Shown: positions 8,513-18,062, counted from the first letter of the stretch. The stretch: 50,830 nt of DNA from JALQTD01 sp964390365 (GCA_964390365.1 CAYMHW010000005.1:1-50830), one strand, 5' to 3'. Notes: generated by a model from the letters alone, not told the origin. Numbers and translations are program-made.

Positions 8513-9310
8513 TCACGGCCGCACGGTCACGTGCATGCAGGTTCCTTCGGGGATGACGAGGATTTCTCCGCGGCGTTGGAAGTCCAACAGCACCTTCTGA
8601 ATCGCCCGGGTCGCGTCGGAACACGAAACCTCATTCGATGGACGGTCCGTGAACGCAATGTCGAACGACGCGCCATAACTGTGGGTCGATTGTTCTTCGA
8701 TGGCGTTGTAGTTGCGCCGGCCGAGGGCCTTTTGTTGGGCGGCGGTGCGCGTCATCGACGAAATGCGAATCAGCGCTCCCTCGCTCGGGGTTCCGACGAG
8801 CTCGTCGGCGAAGGCGTTGCCCATGGCATGGAGGACCTTGCGCGCCTCAGGAAGCAGCGCTTTGTGGCTGTGCGATAGGGGGGCGATGTGGTAGCCTCGA
8901 CCGTCCTCCACGGGGACGAGTTTGCCGGCTTTGCTACCCCAATCGAGCCCGGATTTGTCCTTCACGAAGAAGGAGTTGGGCAAACTGCGAGCGGCCACGC
9001 GATGGGCCGTGTAGGGATTGCGGGGAATGTTCAGGGCCGATTTGTTGCAGGAACAGGGCTTGATGTTCGCGGGGGGCTTGGGAGCTGGATCAGGCTCCGG
9101 TTCTTGCAAACGCTGTTCACGGGGCAACGCCCCCGCGGGCTCCACCTGCGGAGTGGCGTCCGGATGGCTGAGCACCGTCGTGGCGCCCTCTTCGCTCGGA
9201 GGGGCGTCAGGACTGACCCAAGCGACCAAGCCGATGACCATCAAACTGAACGTTCCGGTAACGAGACCGATGCGGTCCCAACGGTACCGCTTCCAGATGC
9301 TGCGTGCCAT
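8513..9310 (-). CDS. DUF5715 / M15-like membrane-anchored peptidase
   Basis: 265 residues. One membrane segment at about residues 15-31, a proline- and glutamate-rich linker (33-85), a CxC pair (C86, C88), then a globular domain. STHSYGASFD (208-217) fits the SxHxxGxxxD zinc motif of VanY/M15 D,D-carboxypeptidases, and H260 near the C-terminus could be the third ligand, with E255 nearby. SSMTRTAAQQ matches the strand preceding the active site in that fold. The inferred role is murein or peptide hydrolysis in the periplasm; DUF5715 proteins carry the same motifs. The start MARSIWKRYR is preferred because it places the membrane helix at the N-terminus. It lies 73 bases downstream of the GH13 gene. 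Confidence 0.75.
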   Translation of the reverse strand: MARSIWKRYRWDRIGLVTGTFSLMVIGLVAWVSPDAPPSEEGATTVLSHPDATPQVEPAGALPREQRLQEPEPDPAPKPPANIKPCSCNKSALNIPRNPYTAHRVAARSLPNSFFVKDKSGLDWGSKAGKLVPVEDGRGYHIAPLSHSHKALLPEARKVLHAMGNAFADELVGTPSEGALIRISSMTRTAAQQKALGRRNYNAIEEQSTHSYGASFDIAFTDRPSNEVSCSDATRAIQKVLLDFQRRGEILVIPEGTCMHVTVRP

Positions 9311-9383
9311 AGCGCCCAAGTTCGCGCCGATTCGCGGCTCCCTCGAAAGCGGTCGGCACGAGTTGTTCACGCGAGCCGGTGAA

Positions 9384-10733
9384 TCAGCGGACGTAAAGCC
9401 GCACCTCGAACGGCGCCAAGTTCGCGCTTTCCGGCATGCTGCCTTCGGAGAACACCTCCGTCCAATCGCTCGCCACCCACGGGCCAAAATCGAAGCTCTG
9501 GCCGAAGTTGCGGACGTTCGCCACCAAGAAGGCTTGCGCGACGCCGGCAGCGTTCACGCGCTCTGCCACGAACACGTCATCGGCCGGGTGGAAACTGACC
9601 TCGGTGCCGACGAACGCCGAATGGGTGGACCGCGCCGTGAGCAGGGACGTGTACCAGCCGCGCAGCTCCGGATGCGTGGACCAGTCGATGGGCACGTCTT
9701 CGAAGAGGTTCAGCATTTGGTCACTCCCCACTTCCTGGCCGTTGTAGACCAAAGGCACCCCGGGCAAAAACGCCGTGATCGCCTGCGCACACTGCATCGC
9801 CGCCACCCCACCGTACATGCTCGGCGCCGGCGCATTCCAAGACGTCTCATCGTGGTTCGTCACGAAGCGCAACTTCCGATGTTCATCGGGAATCGCCCCC
9901 ACTTCCGCGAGGTACGACGTATAGATCGACTCGGGCAATTCGCCCCCGGCGACCACGCCTTCCACCGCCCCAAATCCCTGCCAACTGTACGACAACTCAA
10001 AGCCCGCATCGTGCAACGACGGCGCCTCCGCCTCCGCCAACCAAAGCAACGGCGCATCCGGCCGCGCCGCATTCAACTCTGCGATGACCGGCGCCCAAAA
10101 ATCCGTCGGCACCCCCACCGCATAATCGCAGCGGAATCCGTCCACCCCCACGTCCTCGGACCAAAACCGCAGCGCGTCCTTCATCGCCTCCCGCATCGCG
10201 GCCGATCCGTAATTCAAATCCGCCACATCCGACCAATTCGTTCCCGGCGGAATGACGATGTTCCCCGATCCGTCCTGCGTGTACCAGTCCGGATGATCCG
10301 CAATCCAAGGATGATCCCAGCCCGTGTGGTTCGCCACCCAGTCGATGATGCACAGCATGCCCGCCTCGTGCAATTCGTCCACGAGCGCCCGCATCACATC
10401 GAGGTCGCCGAGGTCCGGGTGCACCGCCTTGAAATCCGCCACCGCGTAGGGCGAACCGTACGTCCCGTTCATGTTCACTTGGCTGATGGGGTGCACCGGC
10501 ATGAGCCAAACGCAATTCACCCCCAACGCCTTCAACTCCGGAATCCGCGTCCGCACCGCATTCAAATGCCCAGATCCCGAAAACTGCCGCGGAAACACTT
10601 CGTAAACCGTGAGCTGGTCGAGCGTCCACTCCGGCGCGGCAGGCCGGGGTTCAGGCTGCGGTTCCGGATCCGGATCCTTGCATCCTGCCCAAAAAATCGC
10701 CACAAACCCCACCCACAATGCAACATTTTTCAT
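9384..10733 (-). CDS. GH13 alpha-amylase family lipoprotein
   Basis: 449 residues. The N-terminus MKNVALWVGFVAIFWAGC gives a probable lipobox with Cys18, followed by a Pro/Glu-rich tether. Glycoside hydrolase 13 regions are complete: DWVANH (region I), GVDGFRCDYA with nucleophile D203, WLAEAE with acid/base E234, and VTNHDE with D295. It therefore should cleave or transfer alpha-1,4-glucans at the cell surface or in the periplasm. The start at 10733 was chosen by the signal peptide; upstream frame is antisense to the next gene. Divergent from 10770 with only 36 bases between. Confidence 0.92.
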   Translation of the reverse strand: MKNVALWVGFVAIFWAGCKDPDPEPQPEPRPAAPEWTLDQLTVYEVFPRQFSGSGHLNAVRTRIPELKALGVNCVWLMPVHPISQVNMNGTYGSPYAVADFKAVHPDLGDLDVMRALVDELHEAGMLCIIDWVANHTGWDHPWIADHPDWYTQDGSGNIVIPPGTNWSDVADLNYGSAAMREAMKDALRFWSEDVGVDGFRCDYAVGVPTDFWAPVIAELNAARPDAPLLWLAEAEAPSLHDAGFELSYSWQGFGAVEGVVAGGELPESIYTSYLAEVGAIPDEHRKLRFVTNHDETSWNAPAPSMYGGVAAMQCAQAITAFLPGVPLVYNGQEVGSDQMLNLFEDVPIDWSTHPELRGWYTSLLTARSTHSAFVGTEVSFHPADDVFVAERVNAAGVAQAFLVANVRNFGQSFDFGPWVASDWTEVFSEGSMPESANLAPFEVRLYVR

Positions 10734-10769
10734 GCTGCGAAGGTAAAAGCATTCACAACAGTTGAAGCC

Positions 10770-11312
10770 ATGATTGGAATCGGAGCAAAAGTCCAGCACC
10801 CCTCGAACGGAGAAGGGGTCATTTTTGGCCAAGAAGGTGATTTTTGGCGCGTCTACTTCAAAGACCACGGCGAGAAGGAAATCGCCAAATCGTACGGCCA
10901 ATTCGACGTCATCGAAGCGAGCACCTTCGACAGCCCGCAGCCCGACGTCAGCGACATCATCACGGCCGTCGAGCACGTTTTCGCCGAATACATCGACGAA
11001 CTGAAAAGCGACGACGCGATCGAACTCGTTTCCTTGGCCGACAAGTGGGACGGCGGCATGCTCATCCTGCAGCCGGAAGACGCGGGGCTCAAGGGAAAGG
11101 AAGTGCCCATCGACCAGTTTTTCCATAAAATCGTCATGACGCGCGACCGCCTGCGGGTGCTCGAGGCGAAGCTGAATGCGCACGACAAGCTGAGCGACAG
11201 CGACAAGGTCGAACTCCAGCAATACATCACGCGGATCTACGGCAGCCTCACGACGTTCAACGTGCTGTTCAAGTACAAGGAGGACTGGTTCGTGGGGGAG
11301 AAAAAGGGCTGA
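10770..11312 (+). CDS. Conserved Bacteroidota protein, CarD/KOW-like N-terminus
   Basis: 180 residues, cytoplasmic, charged. The first ~50 residues (IGAKVQHPSNGEGVIFGQEG, then WRVYFKDHGEKEIA) look like the small beta-barrel of CarD-N/KOW-type domains, which in other proteins bind RNA polymerase or UvrD-type helicases. The remainder is helical (VEHVFAEYIDEL, TRDRLRVLEAKLN). I do not recognise a characterised family; relatives are hypothetical proteins of Flavobacteriia. The start MIGIGAK lies 36 bases from the divergent GH13 start. The long open frame upstream is antisense to the GH13 gene. Confidence 0.8.
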   Translation: MIGIGAKVQHPSNGEGVIFGQEGDFWRVYFKDHGEKEIAKSYGQFDVIEASTFDSPQPDVSDIITAVEHVFAEYIDELKSDDAIELVSLADKWDGGMLILQPEDAGLKGKEVPIDQFFHKIVMTRDRLRVLEAKLNAHDKLSDSDKVELQQYITRIYGSLTTFNVLFKYKEDWFVGEKKG

Positions 11313-11362
11313 CGGGCCGCGCGGAGTTGCGGACGAGCGGGCAATCGTGCTATCATTGGGGC

Positions 11363-12766
11363 ATGATTGCCCGCTTTTTTTGGGAGGCGCTGAGCCGGGT
11401 GAATCGGGCGTTGCCGCGGTATGCGCAGCATCCGGATTTGGCTCGGATGGGGCGCTTGGGCCAAATCCTGACCGCCTGGCGCATCTTCGTCACCTACCGC
11501 ACGCTCGACGCGCGCAACCGCCCGCCGAGCCGCCTCGGCCAGCTCCTCGGCCCCGGCATCCTCTTCGCCTCTACGGCCATCGGCGTGAGCCACCTGGTGC
11601 AATCGACGCGCGCGGGTGCCCTCGCCGGTTGGGGCCTCGTCGGTGCCGTCATCGCGGCGAACGTGGCGAAGTACCCGTTCTTCGAGTTCGGCAGCCGCTA
11701 TGCGAACGCGACCGGCCAGCACCTCATCGCCGGCTACCGCTCCCTGGGCAAGGGCGCGGCCTGGGCCTACTTCCTGCTCACCGTCGCCACCTCCTTCTTC
11801 GTGCTCGGTGCCATCGGCATCGTGACGGCTTCGTTCCTGGACCACCTCCTCGGGGCAAGCGCGGCCTCCGGCGGCAACGCCACGCCCGCCGTCGCCATCG
11901 GCCTGTTCGCCGCCTCGACGATCCTGCTCGCTTGGGGCAAGTTCCGCGCGCTCGATGGCGTCATCAAGGTCGTGGCGAGCGTGCTCGTCATCAGCACCGT
12001 GGTGGCCTTCGGACTCGCGTGGTCCCACACGCCGCTCTCCGCCGTTCCGCCGCCACCGGCGGATTTCGATCCGTGGTCGGGCGCGGGCTTGGCCTTCCTC
12101 ATCGCGCTCATGGGGTGGATGCCGACCGCCGTGGACTTGAGCGCGTGGAACAGCTTGTGGACGCTTGAGCGCATGCGCCAAACCCAATACCACCCGCCCC
12201 TCCGCGACACCCTGCGCGAGTTCAACCTCGGCTACGCCGTCAGCGCGGTGCTCGCGCTGCTGTTCCTCGGCCTCGGTGCGCTTTTGCTCTACACGGAGGG
12301 GCGCGATTTCCCCGAGGGCACGGCCGCCTTCGCCGCGGGATTCGTGGACGTCTACACGGATGTGCTCGGCGGGTGGAGCTGGTGGCCGGTCGCGGCAGCG
12401 GCCTTCACCGCCATGTTGGGGACGATCGTAGCGTGCCTCGACGGGTACGCGCGGTCCCTTTCCGCCTCCTGGGCTTCGGTGCGAAACGCCGCCGAAAACG
12501 AACGGCATGAAACCGTGGCACTCGCCGTGCTCGCGGCAGGCGCCCTCGTGCTCATCCTCGCGTTCCCATCAAACATCACCGTGCTCGTGGACGCAGCGAC
12601 CACCTTGAGTTTCCTCGTGGCGCCCGCCATCGGAGTGGCGAACTTGGTGCTCGTGACGCGGCACGTGAAGGAGGCCGCCCGACCGCCGAAGTGGCTTCAG
12701 GCGTGGGCGTGGGCCGGATTGGCCTTCCTCCTGGGCTTTGCGGTCCTGTACGCGGTGGCGGGCTGA
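11363..12766 (+). CDS. Nramp-related divalent metal transporter with atypical metal-site motifs
   Basis: 467 residues with about 11 membrane segments. The GPGILFAS start of the first helix, KYPFFEFGSRYA and the overall layout match the Nramp family (proton-coupled Mn/Fe uptake). The diagnostic DPGN of helix 1 is absent (AIGVSH stands there) and the MPH of helix 6 reads WMPTAVDLS, so the metal ligand set differs; NRMT-like magnesium transport or another ion is possible. The start MIARFFWEAL (11363) is preferred over the alternative upstream codon at 11327. It ends one base before the convergent T9SS gene. Confidence 0.85.
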   Translation: MIARFFWEALSRVNRALPRYAQHPDLARMGRLGQILTAWRIFVTYRTLDARNRPPSRLGQLLGPGILFASTAIGVSHLVQSTRAGALAGWGLVGAVIAANVAKYPFFEFGSRYANATGQHLIAGYRSLGKGAAWAYFLLTVATSFFVLGAIGIVTASFLDHLLGASAASGGNATPAVAIGLFAASTILLAWGKFRALDGVIKVVASVLVISTVVAFGLAWSHTPLSAVPPPPADFDPWSGAGLAFLIALMGWMPTAVDLSAWNSLWTLERMRQTQYHPPLRDTLREFNLGYAVSAVLALLFLGLGALLLYTEGRDFPEGTAAFAAGFVDVYTDVLGGWSWWPVAAAAFTAMLGTIVACLDGYARSLSASWASVRNAAENERHETVALAVLAAGALVLILAFPSNITVLVDAATTLSFLVAPAIGVANLVLVTRHVKEAARPPKWLQAWAWAGLAFLLGFAVLYAVAG

Positions 12767-12767
12767 A

Positions 12768-15700
12768 TCAGCGCGCGATGGTCACGTGGCCGAGCACTTC
12801 TTTCCGCTCACCGGTGGCCAAACTCTTGGTCTCCACGCGCCACAAATACGTGCCATTTGGAGCGAAGTGCGTTCCGCCATCCACGTCGCCTACCCACGCG
12901 GCGTGGATGTCCGTGCTTTGGTAAATCACCTCGCCCCACCGGTCGAAGACTTGGACGATGAAATCCGTTTCGTCCACGTCGACGCCCGTCAGCTTCCACG
13001 CGTCGTTCAAGCCGTCCATGTCCGGCGTGAACATGTTGGGCACGAACAGCACGAACGACTCCTGGATCAGGATGCTGTGGGTGACCGCGTCGGTGCAGCC
13101 CCACTCGTTTTGGACCGTCAGCGTGATGGCGTACTCGGCGGACACGTCCTCGGGGAAGGTGAAGTTCGGATTGGGCTCTTCCGAAGTGCCGAGGCCACCG
13201 AAATCCCACGAGTACGTTGCCTCGTTGTAAGCGTATTCCGTGAACTCGAAGTAAGTGACCGGGACCGCGGACTGCCACGGTGAGGCCGCGAACTCCGCTT
13301 CCGGCGGATCGTAGGTCACGAGGTAGGCCGGCTCAAAGGCCGTGAACACGCAGCCGTCCACCGTCACCACGGTGTGCTGGACGTCCCAAACGCCTTCGTT
13401 GATGTAGGTGTGGTACGTTCCTCCCAGCGCAGTCGACTCGCCCCCATCGCCGAAGCTCCAGTACTCGGTCGCGATGGACTCGGGATTCGTGGCCAACCCT
13501 TCGAACGCGATGGTCAGCGGGTGGCATCCACCAAGGGTATCGGTCACAAAGGCGGGATCCACGGGGTCGGGGATGACGATTTCCACGCACCCATCCACCA
13601 TCGGCGTTTCGCACGCGTCCGTCACCTCCACGCAGTAGGACGTCGTGGCCGTGGGCGAGACAAGTTGTTCCTGCAACGCGGGGTTGAAGTTGCCGCCCGT
13701 TCCCGGGGCGCTCCACGCATAGTTGTACGGGGGAAGCCCGCCGAACACCTCCGTGACCCCCGCCATCGCGCTGTCGCCGATGCAAATGGCGTCGTTGGCG
13801 GACAGGAGGATGGAGAGCGGGTCGTATTGATCGACCAGGATTTGGACTTCATTCGTCAAACACCCTGCATCGTACGTGGCCTCGACCGTGTAGAGCGTCG
13901 GCCCCACCGGCCCCACTTCAATCGACGGCGTGTCCGCACCCGTGGACCAGATCCACGTCAAATTCGCATCCGCAAACGCAGGAACGGCCGTCAGGGTCGC
14001 GGTTCCATTGATGCAAATCGTGGTGTCTGCCGAGGCCGTGATGGTCAGCAAGTCCGGCTCCGCCATCGAGAAGGACTCCATCGCGTCGCAATAGCTGTCC
14101 GAGACCCAAAGTTCATAGCCGCCCGGAGTGAGGCCGTTCAACACGCTGACTCCGCTGAAATTCAAGGCGGAAGCGACCACTTGACCCGCTTCATTCACCG
14201 CCTCGATGGTCCACGGACCGTTGGTGCCGTTGGGCGTCACCTCGACCTCCACCTGTCCGTCGTTGCCGAAGCAGCTCGGATCCGTGGCCGAAAAATCGAA
14301 GGAGAATGAAGGCGTGACCAGCACCTCATCCGTCATCGAACAGAAGGGGTAATAGGCCAAACTCGCTTCCAACGTATACACCGTCGGCTCCGTGATGGTC
14401 ACCGTCGGATTCGGAAGGGTCGTGGAACTCAATCCAGCGCTCGGCGTCCACAACCAGTTCACTCCTCCCGCGTTGGTGCACCCCACGTTGTACGCCCATT
14501 CGGTTTGGGAACCGCTCGTGCACGACACCGAGAAGTCCGGCGTCAAGGCGATGGTGATGCAGCCGTCCGGGTTGTTCGCCGTGAAGGTCAAACCGCTCAA
14601 ATTGCCGTAAATCGGACCCGCCAACAGCGGCGCTGAAGTATCCGGCCCATCGTGCACCCAAAACTCATCAAAGAAATTCTCCACCGACCCCGACTCAAAC
14701 GACACGGTCATGAACGAACCGTCGCCCGGGTTGTCGGGACAGTACGTAAAGGAAACGTTCTGGGCGTTGTCGTAGCAGTACGTGTACGCTCCGGACTCGT
14801 TGGCGCACGACGCAGGCGGCAGGCCGATGATGCTCCCTTCCAACGCCGCGTCCCCGCAGGCGATCAAGTCCTCCCCCGCGGTGGCATTGGGAGGCAGCAA
14901 GACCTGCACATCGAAGTCAGCGGCTGCCGTCGGCAAGGAGCACGTGTCCCCCACGATGAGCGTACAGGTGTAGCTGTCGGGCGGACTGACCACAAGCGTA
15001 TCCGCATCGGAGCCGTCGCACCACGTGTACGTATAATGGCCATACCCTCCGGTGACCTCAGGCAGCAGCACGCGGGAGTCCCCGGGACACATTTGGACGC
15101 CGGGCGCCACGATTTCAATGGGATCGGGGTCGTCCGCGATTTCAAACTCGAAGTACGTAGTCAATCCTTCGTTGTTGCACGCCGCGAGGTTTAAAATCTC
15201 AAAGATGACCGTCTCAGCGGGCTCGTTGATGCCGTCCTCGAAGGCCTGCAATTCAAAGGACACCGTGGGCACGTTGGGCGGAAACACAATGGTGTCCGGC
15301 AAAAGGGTGAAGTCCACCCCGTTGATGCCCACACTTGAGGAATAATCGATGATGACCATTTCCTCGAGCTCCAAGATGGTTTCGATGGGACGGGTGAACG
15401 TCAAGGTCGCCGTTCCGCAGCCTTCATAAATGGTGTTCTCCTCCGGACCGCCGACATCAATGGACAAATCCACATCCACCACCGCCGTCGAAGTGAACGA
15501 CCCTTCCTCGAGCACCACGATGGACTCCAACGCCCCATCCGAACCGTCCGCAATGGCGAGCTTGATGTGGTAGGTTTCTCCGCATTCCACTGGCCATTCC
15601 GCCGTGAACGGCACCGTGTAGCCGTTGATGCACGGATCCTGGCCCCCGGGGTTGTTGATGTAATACTGCGAGTTGGTGTTCGGATTCACCGACGAAATGG

Positions 15701-16304
15701 TGATGGGCAGCGAGGGGTCGCTGTCCGGCACTTCCGCGATGTTCACCGCGCCATCGGGAAAAGCGGGGGGGCTCGCGTACGGACCGGTGATGCCCGGGCC
15801 GCTCAGGAAGAACGCGAACACGTCGTTGTAGGTGGTGTTCACAAACGTCAAGTATTCGTCCGAACCGAACACGTAATTGAACCGGACCGTGTCGCCGGTG
15901 GCAATGAAGTCGAATTCGAGGATGCAGCCGTCGTTGACATCGCCCACGGTGAAGTTTTGGCCGATGAGCGGCGGAACGCTGTTCGCGATGTCGAGCAAGT
16001 CGTCGTCCGTGAACAAGCCGATGCAGTCGTTGCAAAACGCGGTCGTGCCGCAATCTGTGGCCTCCGCGACCTCCGTGCTCAGCACCAATCCCGAAGCCAC
16101 TGAAAAGTCGTCCTGCCCGTTCTCGAGGTAGCCCAACTGCAGCATGCTGCCGGTGTACGTGATGTTCGAAGCGCTGACGCCCGAACCGAGCAGGATGTCG
16201 TTCACGTACTCCTCGATGGTGAGGTCGGACGTGATGGTGAGTTGGCCCCAGACGCCCCCAGCAAACGCGAGGAACAAGGCGGTGGTGAATATCGATTTAC
16301 GCAT
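12768..16304 (-). CDS. Giant T9SS-secreted adhesin-like protein (choice-of-anchor L, CUB-like, PKD, CHU_C tail)
   Basis: 1178 residues. Signal peptide MRKSIFTTALFLAFAGGVWG. Domains in order: choice-of-anchor L (about 25-260, with FNYVFGSDEY and SSVNPNTNS), a Calx-beta-like repeat (about 290-395), a CUB-like module with paired cysteines (about 480-615), several Ig/SprB-like repeats, PKD modules (YWSFGDGG, YSWDFGG), and the C-terminal gliding-motility CHU_C domain (VPNMFTPDMDGLNDAWKL, VQVFDRWGEVIYQS, WRVETKSL) for type IX export. The inferred role is a cell-surface adhesin or gliding-related protein. It is mono-cistronic, preceded by a TACTTTTG -7 element at 16328-16321. Confidence 0.92.
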   Translation of the reverse strand: MRKSIFTTALFLAFAGGVWGQLTITSDLTIEEYVNDILLGSGVSASNITYTGSMLQLGYLENGQDDFSVASGLVLSTEVAEATDCGTTAFCNDCIGLFTDDDLLDIANSVPPLIGQNFTVGDVNDGCILEFDFIATGDTVRFNYVFGSDEYLTFVNTTYNDVFAFFLSGPGITGPYASPPAFPDGAVNIAEVPDSDPSLPITISSVNPNTNSQYYINNPGGQDPCINGYTVPFTAEWPVECGETYHIKLAIADGSDGALESIVVLEEGSFTSTAVVDVDLSIDVGGPEENTIYEGCGTATLTFTRPIETILELEEMVIIDYSSSVGINGVDFTLLPDTIVFPPNVPTVSFELQAFEDGINEPAETVIFEILNLAACNNEGLTTYFEFEIADDPDPIEIVAPGVQMCPGDSRVLLPEVTGGYGHYTYTWCDGSDADTLVVSPPDSYTCTLIVGDTCSLPTAAADFDVQVLLPPNATAGEDLIACGDAALEGSIIGLPPASCANESGAYTYCYDNAQNVSFTYCPDNPGDGSFMTVSFESGSVENFFDEFWVHDGPDTSAPLLAGPIYGNLSGLTFTANNPDGCITIALTPDFSVSCTSGSQTEWAYNVGCTNAGGVNWLWTPSAGLSSTTLPNPTVTITEPTVYTLEASLAYYPFCSMTDEVLVTPSFSFDFSATDPSCFGNDGQVEVEVTPNGTNGPWTIEAVNEAGQVVASALNFSGVSVLNGLTPGGYELWVSDSYCDAMESFSMAEPDLLTITASADTTICINGTATLTAVPAFADANLTWIWSTGADTPSIEVGPVGPTLYTVEATYDAGCLTNEVQILVDQYDPLSILLSANDAICIGDSAMAGVTEVFGGLPPYNYAWSAPGTGGNFNPALQEQLVSPTATTSYCVEVTDACETPMVDGCVEIVIPDPVDPAFVTDTLGGCHPLTIAFEGLATNPESIATEYWSFGDGGESTALGGTYHTYINEGVWDVQHTVVTVDGCVFTAFEPAYLVTYDPPEAEFAASPWQSAVPVTYFEFTEYAYNEATYSWDFGGLGTSEEPNPNFTFPEDVSAEYAITLTVQNEWGCTDAVTHSILIQESFVLFVPNMFTPDMDGLNDAWKLTGVDVDETDFIVQVFDRWGEVIYQSTDIHAAWVGDVDGGTHFAPNGTYLWRVETKSLATGERKEVLGHVTIAR

Positions 16305-16320
16305 CTCCTTGATTGGACTG

Positions 16321-16328
16321 CAAAAGTA
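16321..16328 (-). promoter_or_regulatory. -7 promoter element of the T9SS giant gene
   Basis: Minus-strand TACTTTTG matches TAnnTTTG and lies 17 bases upstream of the ATG at 16304. No clear -33 TTG. Confidence 0.5.
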
Positions 16329-16364
16329 CGTGAAATGTTGCGGCGGGGAGGGAAGGATTTGGCC

Positions 16365-16739
16365 TCAGCGAAGGATGCACTGGTCCAAACGCGCTTCACC
16401 AAACAACGCATCGTAACCGACCAAGCGGCCGTGCACGGTGACGGTTTGGCCCTCCCATTCCCCTTCCTTCAGCACGTCCTCCGACCACTGGCACATCACC
16501 CCAGCCTCCAACAGCAGGTGATTCGCGCTCCCGGAAACGACCTTTCCCGTGACCTCAATCGGCTGATTCAACCACGGCGACGCTTCCCCCGAAAAAGACG
16601 CGACCACCTCGGCATCGGTCAATTGTGCCGCTGCCTCCAACTCCGTAAAGTCCGTGTGCGGCTGATTCCAAAGGGTGTAAGCCGCCACCACCGCGAGGGC
16701 GACGATGCCGAGCAAAATCCATCGAATGAATCGGTTCAT
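16365..16739 (-). CDS. Membrane-anchored OB-fold protein (tRNA_anti-like)
   Basis: 124 residues: one N-terminal membrane helix (RFIRWILLGIVALAVVAAY) and a small OB fold typical of the Bacteroidota tRNA_anti-like family (LTDAEVVASF, IEVTGKVVSG, VTVHGRLVGYD). The fold usually binds oligonucleotides or oligosaccharides, but for these membrane versions no function is established. Two cysteines (VMCQW, DQCIL) could form a periplasmic disulfide. The start at 16739 overlaps the upstream lipoprotein stop by four bases, so it is the last gene of a three-gene unit with 16736-17215 and 17215-18003. Confidence 0.8.
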   Translation of the reverse strand: MNRFIRWILLGIVALAVVAAYTLWNQPHTDFTELEAAAQLTDAEVVASFSGEASPWLNQPIEVTGKVVSGSANHLLLEAGVMCQWSEDVLKEGEWEGQTVTVHGRLVGYDALFGEARLDQCILR

Positions 16740-17215
16740 GGCGTTGCAAATTGTGCCGCGCACTCCGATTCCGTCGAAGCCGCGAAGGTGTATGCGATGC
16801 TTTGGATGCGCCACCCCGCCGTCTCGCGCACGAGCGTGATGTGATCGATGCCGCAGTGGCTGAAGGTGGTGTCCACGTAGAAATCATACGGCGCGCGCAC
16901 CGTGGCCAAATCCGGTCCCATGAGCACTTCCGGATTCCAAATGCGCTCGACGTAGGCCGGTCCCGGTTTCCCCAACTCGGAGATGAATTGCGCTCCGGTC
17001 GTGGTGAAGGTGTCCACGGTGCCGTCGTCCCGGGTCCGCAGGCGCGTGATGACCGCGTCGGGTCGCACCGCCTCGGCCAACACGGCCGCATCGTGCGACC
17101 GCATCCCTTCGAAGCAACGATCAATGACCGCCAACACCTCCTCCCTTCCCGGGTTCGAAGCCTCCGGTGCGGCGCACGCCAACAAGAGCAGGACCGCGCT
17201 AACGGCGAGCCGCAT
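16736..17215 (-). CDS. NTF2-like (SnoaL-fold) lipoprotein
   Basis: 159 residues. Signal peptide with lipobox LLAC (MRLAVSAVLLLLAC), then an NTF2-like cone: VLAVIDRCFEGMRSHDAAVL, DAVITRLRTRDDG, RAPYDFYVDTTFSHCGID, and a final strand GWRIQSIAYT. This is the DUF4440/nuclear-transport-factor-2 pattern, which can be enzyme or ligand-binding; no catalytic set is recognised. ATG 17215 shares one base with the TGA of the upstream barrel gene and its own end overlaps the OB-fold gene, so all three are probably co-translated. Confidence 0.8.
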   Translation of the reverse strand: MRLAVSAVLLLLACAAPEASNPGREEVLAVIDRCFEGMRSHDAAVLAEAVRPDAVITRLRTRDDGTVDTFTTTGAQFISELGKPGPAYVERIWNPEVLMGPDLATVRAPYDFYVDTTFSHCGIDHITLVRETAGWRIQSIAYTFAASTESECAAQFATP

Positions 17216-18003
17216 CAAAACGAAATGGCCACCGAAATGCCGCCGCGCACCCAAGGGCCGGTTCGGCCGGTGTACAGGTCATTCGAGTACGGCCGGCGCA
17301 ACCAGTAGTCGTCGCGCATCCGGTCCTCCGTCGCTTCCTCGGCAACCTGCTGGGCATCCTCCCCTACCAAATACGGCAAGCTATCGAACTCCATGGAGCG
17401 GCTCACGCGGCGGAACATCGGACCGAAGTACGCATCGATCGCCAAGCCGTTGTCCGCCATCCATTGGTAACCGAGGTTGAAGCCGCCGCCGAAACTGAAG
17501 AAGTTCAGCGTGTGGTCCACTTCGTAGGGGTAGTCCAATCCGTACAATTCCGAATCGATGTCTTCCAAATCCAGCGTCTCGTCCACCACCGCCGACAGCC
17601 CGCGCAACTGCACGAACGCCGAAGCGTACAGGCCTTCGGGCATGCCGTCAAAGATGAATCCGTAGCGGCGAATTTCCGGGGTCAGTTCCCAACCGCTCAC
17701 CTCCATTTCAATCTTCGCTGGCGCGTTGTACCAGTAGCCGAATTCATCGTAGTAGGAGCCGATGCTGTAGGAATTCGCGGAATCGTAATAGCCGATGCCA
17801 CCGAGGTTGAGCGCGACCGAGGTGTAGGGGCCGATGACGCGCTCGTAGACCGCCGTGTACTGGCCAAAGGCAAAATCCAGGAGGTTCACCTTGACCAGCT
17901 GCTCGAACTGAGCGGGGGCTTCTCCTTCCACTTTTTGGGCGGACACCTGCGGAGCCAAAGCCGCAGCGAGCGCCACGACTGCAAATTGACGGAACATTTT
18001 CAT
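17215..18003 (-). CDS. DUF3575-like outer-membrane beta-barrel protein
   Basis: 262 residues. Signal peptide MKMFRQFAVVALAAALAPQVSA, then amphipathic strands with aromatic girdles (KVNLLDFAFGQYTAVYERVI, ALNLGGIGYY, FFSFGGGFNLGYQW) ending in the C-terminal Phe typical of outer-membrane barrels. The strand KVNLLDFAFG...YERVIGPYTS resembles DUF3575 Bacteroidota proteins. Function unknown; possibly structural or small-solute. First gene of the three-gene minus-strand unit. Confidence 0.75.
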   Translation of the reverse strand: MKMFRQFAVVALAAALAPQVSAQKVEGEAPAQFEQLVKVNLLDFAFGQYTAVYERVIGPYTSVALNLGGIGYYDSANSYSIGSYYDEFGYWYNAPAKIEMEVSGWELTPEIRRYGFIFDGMPEGLYASAFVQLRGLSAVVDETLDLEDIDSELYGLDYPYEVDHTLNFFSFGGGFNLGYQWMADNGLAIDAYFGPMFRRVSRSMEFDSLPYLVGEDAQQVAEEATEDRMRDDYWLRRPYSNDLYTGRTGPWVRGGISVAISF

Positions 18004-18062
18004 GAGACCAAATTAAGTCGGATTGGGTGCATTCTGTAACTTGTCGCGAACAAACACGAGAC

